Shown here: piece after piece, positions 41,065 to 48,056 of the stretch
Layout of the letters: each line of letters opens with the position of its first letter
Numbering within the stretch: position 1 is the first letter of the stretch
DNA from: Gemmatimonadaceae bacterium
Lineage (GTDB): Bacteria; Gemmatimonadota; Gemmatimonadetes; Gemmatimonadales; Gemmatimonadaceae
Reading direction: 5' to 3'
DNA: 50,186 nt
NCBI GenBank assembly: GCA_014379355.1
Contig: JACMLX010000075.1
Location: 1 to 50,186 of the forward strand
The notes under the pieces: generated by a model
Database searches by the model: none
What the model was told of the DNA's origin: nothing
What the model saw: only the letters and a program-made list of their open reading frames with translations
Program-made: the position numbers and the translations under genes

Positions 41065-41113
41065 TGTTGCAGCAGATGTCAATTCTCCCATCCGAATTCA
41101 CCCTGGAGTTTCC

Positions 41114-41689
41114 ATGACCGACATTTCCGTTGCCCCGTATGCCCCACTGCGCGACGTCATGCGCGTCTGGATGGACATCGCACTGGCTCAGGCGCGACTG
41201 GCGCTGGACGCCGGTGAGGCGCCGATCGGCTGCGTGGTGCTGAACAGTGCCGGTGACGTCATGGGCGTTGGATACAACACGTTGCTCAAGTCCGGCAATC
41301 CGACACTGCACGCCGAAATGAACGCGTTCGCAGCCGGTGCTGGTCAATTCGCTGCGGCGAAGGATCTGGTGATGGTGTCCACACTCGAGCCATGCGTGAT
41401 GTGCACCGGTGCCGCGATGCAAGCCGGCGTCACGACGATCGTCTATGCCTTGAAGGCCCCTGCCGACTCCGGAACCGGTCGCGTCTCACCTCCGACATCG
41501 CCGGGCGCGACGAATCCGAGCGTCATCGGAAACATCGGCACCCTCGAGAGTCGGGCACTCTTCGTCGAGTGGATCGAGCGGCATGAGGGCGATCCATCGC
41601 GCGACGACCAGCGTGCCTTCATCGAACAGTTGCTGACTCTGACGGCCGGCGACGCCGTTGAGCGCGCCGCGGATGAGACGAATGCCTGA
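41114..41689 (+). CDS. Nucleoside/guanine-type deaminase (CDA fold)
   Basis: 191 residues of the cytidine/deoxycytidylate deaminase superfamily: zinc ligand His66 with catalytic Glu68 in HAEMNA, and Cys94/Cys97 in EPCVMC. The fold and the HAEMNA-EPCVMC pair fit the guanine deaminase/TadA group; TadA usually has HAE(I/M) with a tRNA-binding C-terminus, while the insert RVSPPTSPGATNPSVIGN and longer tail here favour a metabolic deaminase. GGAG ribosome-binding site 5-8 bases upstream. Follows the UvrA paralogue by 49 bases. Confidence 0.83.
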   Translation: MTDISVAPYAPLRDVMRVWMDIALAQARLALDAGEAPIGCVVLNSAGDVMGVGYNTLLKSGNPTLHAEMNAFAAGAGQFAAAKDLVMVSTLEPCVMCTGAAMQAGVTTIVYALKAPADSGTGRVSPPTSPGATNPSVIGNIGTLESRALFVEWIERHEGDPSRDDQRAFIEQLLTLTAGDAVERAADETNA

Positions 41690-41935
41690 TGCGCTGCCGA
41701 GCCCTGAATGATTGCGGCGGTGTCAGGCTTTGAGACGGTCTCTCTCTCAGTGAGTAGGGGAGCACTCACCTGTCGGACAATTGAGTCAGGCCGCGCACGG
41801 CCTCACACTACCACGCGGCGACGCCCACGCGTTTCCGCGAGCGCGTTCTCCGGACCATCACGCTGCATGGACCGCGACACACCCAGATGAGAGGTGCACC
41901 GTGACAGTCATGAATGTGTCGCGTGGCGAGGTGAC

Positions 41936-42646
41936 ATGAATATCGACCGTCCGCTGATCGTGGATCAGCTGAAAGCGTTCGTCGCCGTGAGAGGTGCGAG
42001 CCGTAGCGCCGAATCGGGCGGAATCACGACGCAATCGCAGCAGTATTCCACGTTCATCCTGAAGAAGCGGGCCGCGAGCCGCGTGTTTTTTGATTTGCAT
42101 CTCGAGGTTGGCGGCATCCTGCGAAGCTGGGTCTTGCCGAAAGGCCCGTCAATCGATCCTGCTGTCCGTCGGCTGGCGGTGCAGGCGGACGATCATCCCC
42201 TCGCCAGTGCCAGCTTCGAAGGTGTGGTGCGCAGTGAAAGACATGGATCGGGCACCGTCATGCTCTGGGATGCCGGCTCGTACTGCGGTGTGGGCAGCGC
42301 TGCATCGGCAGACGGTCTGAACTCCGCCCTGCGCGCTGGCACGCTGCACTTCATGCTCGCCGGTACTCGGTTGCGCGGTGTCTGGACGCTGTTCCGCACT
42401 CATCTCAAGTGTGACGGCCGGACGCAGTGGATGCTGGTCAGGCATCGCGGCGGTGAATCCAGCCGCATCGTCGAGCCGACCGACGCGTTCCAGTCCTCCA
42501 TCGCGACGGGGCGCACCATGGAAGAGATCATGACCGGCGCCTGCCGCCCGGACGTTGACCTCGTCGAAGAATCGTATACGAAAACGTATGCAAACCCACC
42601 GCGAAGTCTCACCATCACATCCTGCCAGCCCGGAGAACGACCATGA
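41936..42646 (+). CDS. Stand-alone LigD 3'-phosphoesterase-type domain, catalytic residues largely lost
   Basis: 236 residues. The domain (37-170) follows the LigD phosphoesterase: TFILKKRAASRVFFDLHLEVGGILRSW, LPKGPSIDPAVRRLAVQADDHPL and SGTVMLWD. Compared with the Pseudomonas enzyme (metal ligands His42, His48, Asp50; Arg52, His84, Tyr88, from memory), this protein has Arg45, Phe51, Asp53, His55, His87 and Ser91. Two of three metal ligands and the phosphate-binding arginine are replaced, so the 3'-phosphatase is probably inactive and a DNA-end or protein-binding role is possible. The Ku-ligD operon of this window lacks this domain. ATG with GAGG upstream. Next gene overlaps by ATGA. Confidence 0.8.
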   Translation: MNIDRPLIVDQLKAFVAVRGASRSAESGGITTQSQQYSTFILKKRAASRVFFDLHLEVGGILRSWVLPKGPSIDPAVRRLAVQADDHPLASASFEGVVRSERHGSGTVMLWDAGSYCGVGSAASADGLNSALRAGTLHFMLAGTRLRGVWTLFRTHLKCDGRTQWMLVRHRGGESSRIVEPTDAFQSSIATGRTMEEIMTGACRPDVDLVEESYTKTYANPPRSLTITSCQPGERP

Positions 42647-42834
42647 TCGATCGTGATCGCGGACACAGTCGCAATCGCGCGGAAAAGGCGCGCTATCGGT
42701 ATGAGCATCCCGACGATCATCAACGACGGCGGGTCGAGGAACGCGGTGACGAGGCCGAATGGGAGCGACGGTATTACTGTCGCACAGCTGCAAAACGGCA
42801 GGATGGTTTCCGATCGGAGCGCGCGCGCGACTGA
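42643..42834 (+). CDS. Small, highly charged protein (63 residues)
   Basis: Overlaps the previous stop (ATGA) and has GGAGA 7-11 bases upstream. Very rich in Arg, Glu and Asp (about half the residues); no hydrophobic core, probably disordered. A shifted frame from 42653 gives a similar-length ORF, so it is not certain which is used. No family recognised. Confidence 0.4.
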   Translation: MIDRDRGHSRNRAEKARYRYEHPDDHQRRRVEERGDEAEWERRYYCRTAAKRQDGFRSERARD

Positions 42835-43037
42835 GACCGTCGCCGGGAGGGTCGACGCACCGACGGACAGATGCGTGAGGGCGTGGCTCGCGCTGTCGCC
42901 TGCGCACGTGTCGTCTGAGTTTCCCGACCGACCTGATGCGCTGCAGATTCACGAACGCCGCGTAAATTGACGCGTGCGCCGCAGGCTATCGTGATTCTGA
43001 GACCGGAGTGTGTGACATCCTATCCTCGAGCAATGCA

Positions 43038-43056
43038 GGGCCCGATGCACGGGCCC
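43038..43056. terminator. GC hairpin upstream of DUF2269
   Basis: GGGCCCG/CGGGCCC (7 pairs) with a five-base loop, no T-tract. Possible terminator of the phosphoesterase-like operon. Confidence 0.35.
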
Positions 43057-43122
43057 GGTCAGCACGTCGCACCGAGAGTGTTCGGCGCATGGACGGCCTG
43101 ACGCGACAAACACTCACGATAC

Positions 43123-43743
43123 ATGCGGGTTGATGGAATGCGTTCCCTCGACACGTATAAGGTCGTTCACCTGCTCGGCGTCATCCTGTTGGTCGGCAAT
43201 GTGACCGCGACATCGGTGTGGAAGGTTTTTGCCGATCGCACCAACAATCCGCAGGTGGTCGCCTTCGCGCAGCGCCTGGTGACTGTCACCGACTGGTTCC
43301 TGACGGTGCCGGGAATCGTGTTGATCCTGATCGGTGGCTTCGGTAGCGCAGCATCGGCCGGCATTGCGCCGTTCAAGGCACCATGGCTTCAGATCTCCGA
43401 GCTGCTGTTCGTCGCCGCTGGCCTGATCTGGGTGGCAATCCTCATCCCGTTGCAGATGCGGCAAGCACGAGCGGCGCGCATCTTCGAATACGGCATGAGC
43501 GTTCCGGCCGGATATCGCAGAGATGCGCGCCTGTGGCTCTGGTGGGGAATTCTTGCAACGCTCCTGCTGCTGATTGCCGTCGTCGTCATGGTGGTCAAGC
43601 CGAGCACCACGCGTCCGCCGACAACGGCCAGCGTCAGTCTCGCGGCTGCGTCGCCGCCACAGCAGACAACTTCAGTTGTACTTCCTTCGCCCTGGCCAGA
43701 TGATCCGTCACCGCTTTCTGCACGGCGGCCAGATGTGACGTGA
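43123..43743 (+). CDS. DUF2269 integral membrane protein
   Basis: 206 residues with four predicted membrane helices (about 15-34, 60-82, 88-110, 135-158). YKVVHLLGVILLVGNVTATSVWKVFADRTNNPQVVAFAQRLVTVTDWFLTVPGIVLILIGG is a clear DUF2269 match; function unknown. The tail after the last helix (~45 residues, Pro/Thr-rich) runs antisense to the facing DUF4142 gene for 110 bases. Start 43123 or 43138; neither has a clear ribosome-binding site. Confidence 0.8.
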   Translation: MRVDGMRSLDTYKVVHLLGVILLVGNVTATSVWKVFADRTNNPQVVAFAQRLVTVTDWFLTVPGIVLILIGGFGSAASAGIAPFKAPWLQISELLFVAAGLIWVAILIPLQMRQARAARIFEYGMSVPAGYRRDARLWLWWGILATLLLLIAVVVMVVKPSTTRPPTTASVSLAAASPPQQTTSVVLPSPWPDDPSPLSARRPDVT

Positions 43744-44410
43744 CGGGTGCGAGTGACGCGCCGCCGGCGTGCATCTCCAGCTTGACGAGCACGTCCTGAT
43801 GACCGGCCACCATCGCGTCCATGTACACACGATCGAAGGCGTCTCCGGTGGCATCGCGCAGCTGGGTCATCACTTGCTGATGCTGCGCCTTTGTGTCTGC
43901 GACGAGATCACCGCCGCTCGCGGGTGCCGCGGCGTTCGACGACGAATCCATGGTCGCAAGGCCATTGCCGCGCAGGAGTCGAGTCGTAAGCGCGAGATCC
44001 TTCGTGTGAGCGTCGATCATCGTACGAGCGTACGCCTTCACGGCGCTGCTGCGCGCCTTGGACACCGCCAGCTTGCCTGCTTCGATCTCGCCCCGATCGA
44101 CCGTTGCGACGAAATTGCCGAGGATGGTGTCGTTCACGACGGGACGCAGTGCCTGTGCGCCAGCGGTCGGGCTTTCGCCAGGGCGGGCCGCGCCTCCACG
44201 AGCTGAAGCTCCGCTGGAACTGTCAGTGTACATCGAACCCGACGTGCCCGAACTGTCGCGCGCTGTCGGGCTGCCAACAGCGCTCGCTGCGGTTGCCGAA
44301 TCGCGTGACGAGCCATCGCGTGATGGAGAACATGCCACCGCGAACAGCAGAAGTCCCGACATGGGTACGGCGGCGAGTGGACCGTATCGCAAGTTGCGCC
44401 GATCATTCAT
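43634..44410 (-). CDS. DUF4142 lipoprotein
   Basis: 258 residues. Signal peptide ends in lipobox LFAVAC (Cys27); then ~60 residues of Ser/Ala/Gly linker and a DUF4142 helical domain (about 95-250): DTILGNFVATVDRGEIEAGKLAVSKARSSAVKAYARTMIDAHTK. Family members are exported ferritin-like bundles of unknown function, common near stress genes. The 3' end overlaps the DUF2269 gene by 110 bases on the other strand. Confidence 0.85.
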   Translation of the reverse strand: MNDRRNLRYGPLAAVPMSGLLLFAVACSPSRDGSSRDSATAASAVGSPTARDSSGTSGSMYTDSSSGASARGGAARPGESPTAGAQALRPVVNDTILGNFVATVDRGEIEAGKLAVSKARSSAVKAYARTMIDAHTKDLALTTRLLRGNGLATMDSSSNAAAPASGGDLVADTKAQHQQVMTQLRDATGDAFDRVYMDAMVAGHQDVLVKLEMHAGGASLAPVTSHLAAVQKAVTDHLARAKEVQLKLSAVAATQPRD

Positions 44411-44583
44411 ATGTGCTCCAGAGGTAGTGGTATGACATCACGCACTCCCATCGAGGCGTGCGGCGCATGACAGCGTACGACCACGTGAATGAAAAGCCTT
44501 CACATGCGCGGTACTACGCTCGTCAAGAATCGCGCCATGGCGCCGCAAGCATGAGGGCGCTTCGAGGTGTTGCATGCTAGATC

Positions 44584-44614
44584 GGCAGTGCCGCTCCACG
44601 TTGGCGGCACTGCC
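44584..44614. terminator. Hairpin after the ferritin-like operon
   Basis: GGCAGTGCCG/CGGCACTGCC (10 perfect pairs) with an 11-base loop, 21 bases past the stop of the gene ending at 44635. No T-tract. Likely terminator of the - strand operon. Confidence 0.55.
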
Positions 44615-44634
44615 GAATGCAATATCCGGCGAAC

Positions 44635-45474
44635 TCAGACGATGAACGGATCCACGATCGCCAAGACCTGCGCCATCGTGAGCGGCTCGTCGAACGCCTC
44701 GGTCAATTCCTTCGAGGCGACTGTCGTGATTGTCGTGATGTCGATGCCTCCCTGAATGAGATTGTCCTCTCCGGCATAGACGGCTTCCGTGCCGGGAATA
44801 TCAGTGATGGCGCGCGTGATCCAGCCCTGATTGGGTTCATTGTCGGCGAAGTTCCCGCGCAGCCGACGCACTTCCGCCGCGTGGCGCGCTTCGACCGAGT
44901 GGATGGTGAGCGCTGCCTGCAGCACATCCTTGTACGGCATCAGGGACGGAGCCTGCCCCTTGTACGCGCGCACGCCAGTGTCTTCGAACGCCTGCGCGAC
45001 GGCCTTGAACGTGGTGTAGTTCGTGAAGACGTCCGCGAACGGACCCGTCCCACTGCCATTGCCGTAGCTGTAGTCGAACGTGGGCTTCGGACGGGCCGAA
45101 GCGCCCAACGTGTTCTTCAGGTAGTCGACGTGCGTGTTCTCGTGTCCCTGGATGGTGAGGAAGATGTTGCGATCAGCGGCGGGAATCAGGTTCGGCGCCG
45201 CGATACCACGATTGTAGAATTCCGCCTCCAGATACTCGAGCACGAGCGCAAAATTGAGAATGCCGTTGACGACCGTCGGCAGTCGGCCCTGACCGAACGC
45301 AGACGTCGAGAGTGCGGCAAGCGCGGCCGGTACGGTGCCGATCCGCAGCCCGGCCATGACCAGACCGGATGTGACGGCGCCCTTCGCGATCGCGTCGCGA
45401 CGGGTCACGAGGCGTGAAGCGATCTCCGGATCGAAGCCGTCGAGCACACCATCAGCGCGAGTTGTTGTGGACAT
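44635..45474 (-). CDS. Exported ferritin-like protein (desiccation-related type)
   Basis: 279 residues. N-terminus with RRDAIAKGAVTSGLVMAGL, a Tat-type signal. Ferritin-like bundle with EYLEAEFYNRG, the metal-type GHENTHVDYL, FEDTGVRAYKGQ and VEARHAAEVRRL motifs, as in PCC13-62 desiccation-related and other bacterial ferritin-like proteins. Metal binding plausible; activity unknown. Sits 12 bases after a paralogue on the same strand. Confidence 0.88.
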   Translation of the reverse strand: MSTTTRADGVLDGFDPEIASRLVTRRDAIAKGAVTSGLVMAGLRIGTVPAALAALSTSAFGQGRLPTVVNGILNFALVLEYLEAEFYNRGIAAPNLIPAADRNIFLTIQGHENTHVDYLKNTLGASARPKPTFDYSYGNGSGTGPFADVFTNYTTFKAVAQAFEDTGVRAYKGQAPSLMPYKDVLQAALTIHSVEARHAAEVRRLRGNFADNEPNQGWITRAITDIPGTEAVYAGEDNLIQGGIDITTITTVASKELTEAFDEPLTMAQVLAIVDPFIV

Positions 45475-45486
45475 GTGTCGTGTCTC

Positions 45487-46218
45487 CTAGGCGTTGATGA
45501 CGGTGATGGATTCGACGATGAACGGGTCCGCTGCCGCCAGCACGAACTGCGGGGTATTGCCGGCATCGAACGCATTCGGTGCGAAGTCACCGCTGCGGGT
45601 GTTCAGGAGATCACGGATCGCGGCCGCGTGTCGGGCTTCCACCGACACGATCTTGCCGGCAAGGCCGAGGTAGCCGGCATCCGTGAGGAACCGCGCTGCG
45701 CCGTTGTACGCGCTGACACCGAGGTCCTCGAACGTCCGGGCTGTCTGCAGCACGCTGGTCCGATCGGCAAAGCTGATGGCACCGAACGCCGGCGTGAGAT
45801 TCGGAATCTTCGCCGTGCCGAGCGCTGCGCCGAAGAAATCCCTGTGCGCAACTTCATGGTCGCGAATGTCGAGCAGCACGCGCTGCTCGTTCGCGGCGAA
45901 GATCGACGTGAAGGCCGCATTACTCGCGGCGGTCACGTAGAAGGCCGCTTCGAGCTGCTCGAGCGCATACGCATAGTTCAAGACATCGATGTCGGACGAG
46001 AAATCGAGCGTGATTGCGCCGTTCGGTCCAACCACGGCGCCTGTCGGGCTACCGCTTCGCACCGGTGCGGTCAGCTCCGTCGTCGTACCGGAGCACCCTG
46101 CAAATGCAATCGCCGCACCGGCAAGCCCGGCCGTGCGAAGAAAATTGCGTCGCGCCATCGACACGCTGTCGCCATCGGACGCGAGTCGGTTTTCGGAAGT
46201 GTGAAGCGGGCTGGTCAT
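45487..46218 (-). CDS. Exported ferritin-like lipoprotein (paralogue)
   Basis: 243 residues. Twin-arginine RRNFLRTAGLAGAAIAFAGC with lipobox, so a Tat-exported lipoprotein. Ferritin-like bundle with LEQLEAAFYVTA, IRDHEVAHRDFFG, FEDLGVSAYNGAA and VEARHAAAIRDL, aligning motif by motif with the next gene. Its ATG overlaps the stop of the PEP-CTERM gene (TGATG). Confidence 0.88.
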   Translation of the reverse strand: MTSPLHTSENRLASDGDSVSMARRNFLRTAGLAGAAIAFAGCSGTTTELTAPVRSGSPTGAVVGPNGAITLDFSSDIDVLNYAYALEQLEAAFYVTAASNAAFTSIFAANEQRVLLDIRDHEVAHRDFFGAALGTAKIPNLTPAFGAISFADRTSVLQTARTFEDLGVSAYNGAARFLTDAGYLGLAGKIVSVEARHAAAIRDLLNTRSGDFAPNAFDAGNTPQFVLAAADPFIVESITVINA

Positions 46219-46904
46219 GCGCGATTCCTCCGACGAATGACCACCATGCCCACGCCGAACAGACCCGTGGCGAACAGCACCAGACTTGCCGGCTCCGGAA
46301 CGACTCCGACCGCAGCCGAGGTGGCGGAGAAGTCGTCGAACTTGACGAGCGGCTCGCCGAACTCATTGCTGGCTGCGATCTGGATGGAGCTCACACCGGC
46401 GAAGAAGCCGTCGAACGAGAAGAGTTGAAACCCGGTGAGGCCGCCGCTCACGGTGACCGATCGAGTGACGGTCGTCGCGCCGCGCATTCCGCTGAAGACG
46501 ACGGTCGTCGCCGCGCCGCCAAACGGTGCCAGCGCGATTCCAGTGAAGTTGAAGAACGCACCATCGACACGGGCCACATTGATCAGGGACGCATCGCCGC
46601 TGTTGAGCAGCAGTGAGGGCGAGGTGCCGCCGCCGAAGAACGGGCTGTTGGCGCTGCCCGCAACGAATGCGTTCGCGGCAGTGGCACCGGTGCACGGCAG
46701 GCCGACGGCGGTGAACAGGAACCCGCTCTCGGCGTAGCAGTTGCCGATATAGCGCGTGCCCGAACCCGGGGAGCTTTCCGTCAAGGTGTTGAACGTGACG
46801 GTGGTCGTGACCTGCGCACGGACCGGTACGGCAGCTGCGACGGTGAGCACCAGCGACAGCGCTGTGCCCAACCGAAAGAACGACTGCGGGGATATCGACG
46901 ACAT
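46215..46904 (-). CDS. PEP-CTERM sorting-signal protein
   Basis: 229 residues. Sec signal peptide (LSLVLTVAAAVPVRAQ), a secreted beta-rich middle with a GNCYAE...GLPCTG cysteine pair, and the C-terminal PEP-CTERM signal VPEPASLVLFATGLFGVGMVVIRRRNR (PEP motif, membrane helix, basic tail), a substrate for an exosortase. First gene of the operon with the two exported ferritin-like genes. Function unknown; such proteins are associated with exopolysaccharide or biofilm export. Confidence 0.88.
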   Translation of the reverse strand: MSSISPQSFFRLGTALSLVLTVAAAVPVRAQVTTTVTFNTLTESSPGSGTRYIGNCYAESGFLFTAVGLPCTGATAANAFVAGSANSPFFGGGTSPSLLLNSGDASLINVARVDGAFFNFTGIALAPFGGAATTVVFSGMRGATTVTRSVTVSGGLTGFQLFSFDGFFAGVSSIQIAASNEFGEPLVKFDDFSATSAAVGVVPEPASLVLFATGLFGVGMVVIRRRNRA

Positions 46905-47074
46905 CGGTAGACTCGGCGAAAGATGTCAAGGCCACGAGAACATGTTTCGCGTGGATGCACATCGATCGGCAACTTGTGCGCCAAATCAGGGGAGCAGAAT
47001 TGCTCTCTCGCGACCGCATGCGACAAATTCGCGACGCGTCAGATCGGCGATGGCCAGCATGATGTAAAAACCTC

Positions 47075-47101
47075 AAAAATCCGGCTGCACGGTGCGCGGA
47101 T
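47075..47101 (-). promoter_or_regulatory. Weak hairpin before the PEP-CTERM operon
   Basis: Read on the - strand: outer ATCCG/CGGAT, inner GCA/TGC, then TTTTG. Resembles the leader plan but short; 170 bases before the start at 46904. Confidence 0.25.
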
Positions 47102-47411
47102 GGCAGACACGGCAATGCATTACCGACGAAAACCGGCGCATGCTCACTGGCATCAGTGATTCGTACGAAGCTCTGCGTTATTCAGATCTCTCCGCTCGCA
47201 TGTCTGTCTTGAAGAAATGCGTGCGTCATGCGGCAAATACAGTGCTCGAGCTCGACAGCGTCTGCTGCGCAGTCCGAGGCGCGCGCAGAACACAGTGTTG
47301 CGCACATGATGCAGCAGCGCGGCCATGCTGTCGGAGCACACAGCACACGCAGCCGCGAGCGCATCGCTCGAAAGTGATAGATCGACCATGCACTTCGGAG
47401 AAATGGCGGTG

Positions 47412-47435
47412 CGCATACGTGGTGTGCGTTTTTTT
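47412..47435 (+). promoter_or_regulatory. Hairpin plus T7 before SRPBCC gene (leader element, copy 13)
   Basis: Stem CGCATAC/GTGTGCG (7 pairs, one G-U) with a three-base loop and seven T, 69 bases before the start at 47505. Single stem, preceded by GGCGGTG. The nearest upstream gene is divergent, so it lies in a leader. Confidence 0.5.
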
Positions 47436-47504
47436 ACCTGCACTTTGTCAGTCACTGCAGCGCCACGAGGGTGCGCTGGTTTCCCACCATTTTCCGGTCG
47501 CCTT

Positions 47505-48056
47505 ATGTCAGACACAGCGGTCATGATCGACGTAGAGACATCGTCGCCTTCGACGCCCTTCGCGCTGGGCCAGCGCGGTTCGGGACTGTGCCGTTACAGC
47601 AAGTCGGCGGCGATCCGGATCGACTGCAGTGCGGACAAGGCATACCGGTTCTGGCGTGATCTCGCGAACCTGCCGTTGTTCATGCGCACACTGCAATCCG
47701 TCGAGGAGCCGTACACCGGTACGTCCATCTGGCGGCGGCGGCTCCCCGGCGGTGCGGTCATGACGTGGGAAGCCGAGCTCACCTGCGATTTCCCCGGAGC
47801 GCGAATCGCCTGGCGATCGATCGACGAAACACGGCATTTCGACGCGGGCTCCGTCCGTTTCACTCCGGACAGGGATGGTGAACGCACCGATGTGGAGGTC
47901 ACGATCGAATACGAAGCGGCCAGAAGCCCCGCCGCGCTTTCGGTGGCCAACCTCTTTCGCGCGGATCCCGGTGCGCAATTGCGGGACGAACTGGTCCTGC
48001 TCAAGTTTGCACTGGAAGGCCAGAGCTGCCGTTCGCGAACAGCGCCGCAGAGCTAG
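47505..48056 (+). CDS. SRPBCC (polyketide cyclase/COG5637-like) protein
   Basis: 183 residues with the Bet v1-like ligand-binding fold: AIRIDCSADKAYRFWRDLANLPLFMRTLQSVEE, GAVMTWEAELTCDFPGARIAWRSI, VTIEYEAARSPAALSVANLF. Ligand unknown; frequent in stress loci. The ATG at 47505 is chosen because the upstream open frame runs through the leader hairpin. Its stop overlaps the facing kinase gene by four bases. Confidence 0.85.
   Translation: MSDTAVMIDVETSSPSTPFALGQRGSGLCRYSKSAAIRIDCSADKAYRFWRDLANLPLFMRTLQSVEEPYTGTSIWRRRLPGGAVMTWEAELTCDFPGARIAWRSIDETRHFDAGSVRFTPDRDGERTDVEVTIEYEAARSPAALSVANLFRADPGAQLRDELVLLKFALEGQSCRSRTAPQS

Larger units (their letters stand above)
46905..47504. other. 600-base divergent intergenic region
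   Basis: Between PEP-CTERM (-) and SRPBCC (+) genes. Contains hairpin candidates at 47075-47101 (-) and 47412-47435 (+). A Cys-rich open frame (47092-47526) and others lack coding character. AT content is somewhat higher than in genes. No RNA gene recognised. Confidence 0.55.

Noticed and set aside
44617-45417. Open frame of 266 codons on the + strand
   Set aside because: Lies entirely antisense to the ferritin-like gene, which has a signal peptide, motifs and operon context; the + frame has none.
47092-47526. Cysteine-rich open frame of 144 codons
   Set aside because: Random-looking composition, no ribosome-binding site, overlaps the leader hairpin and the SRPBCC start.
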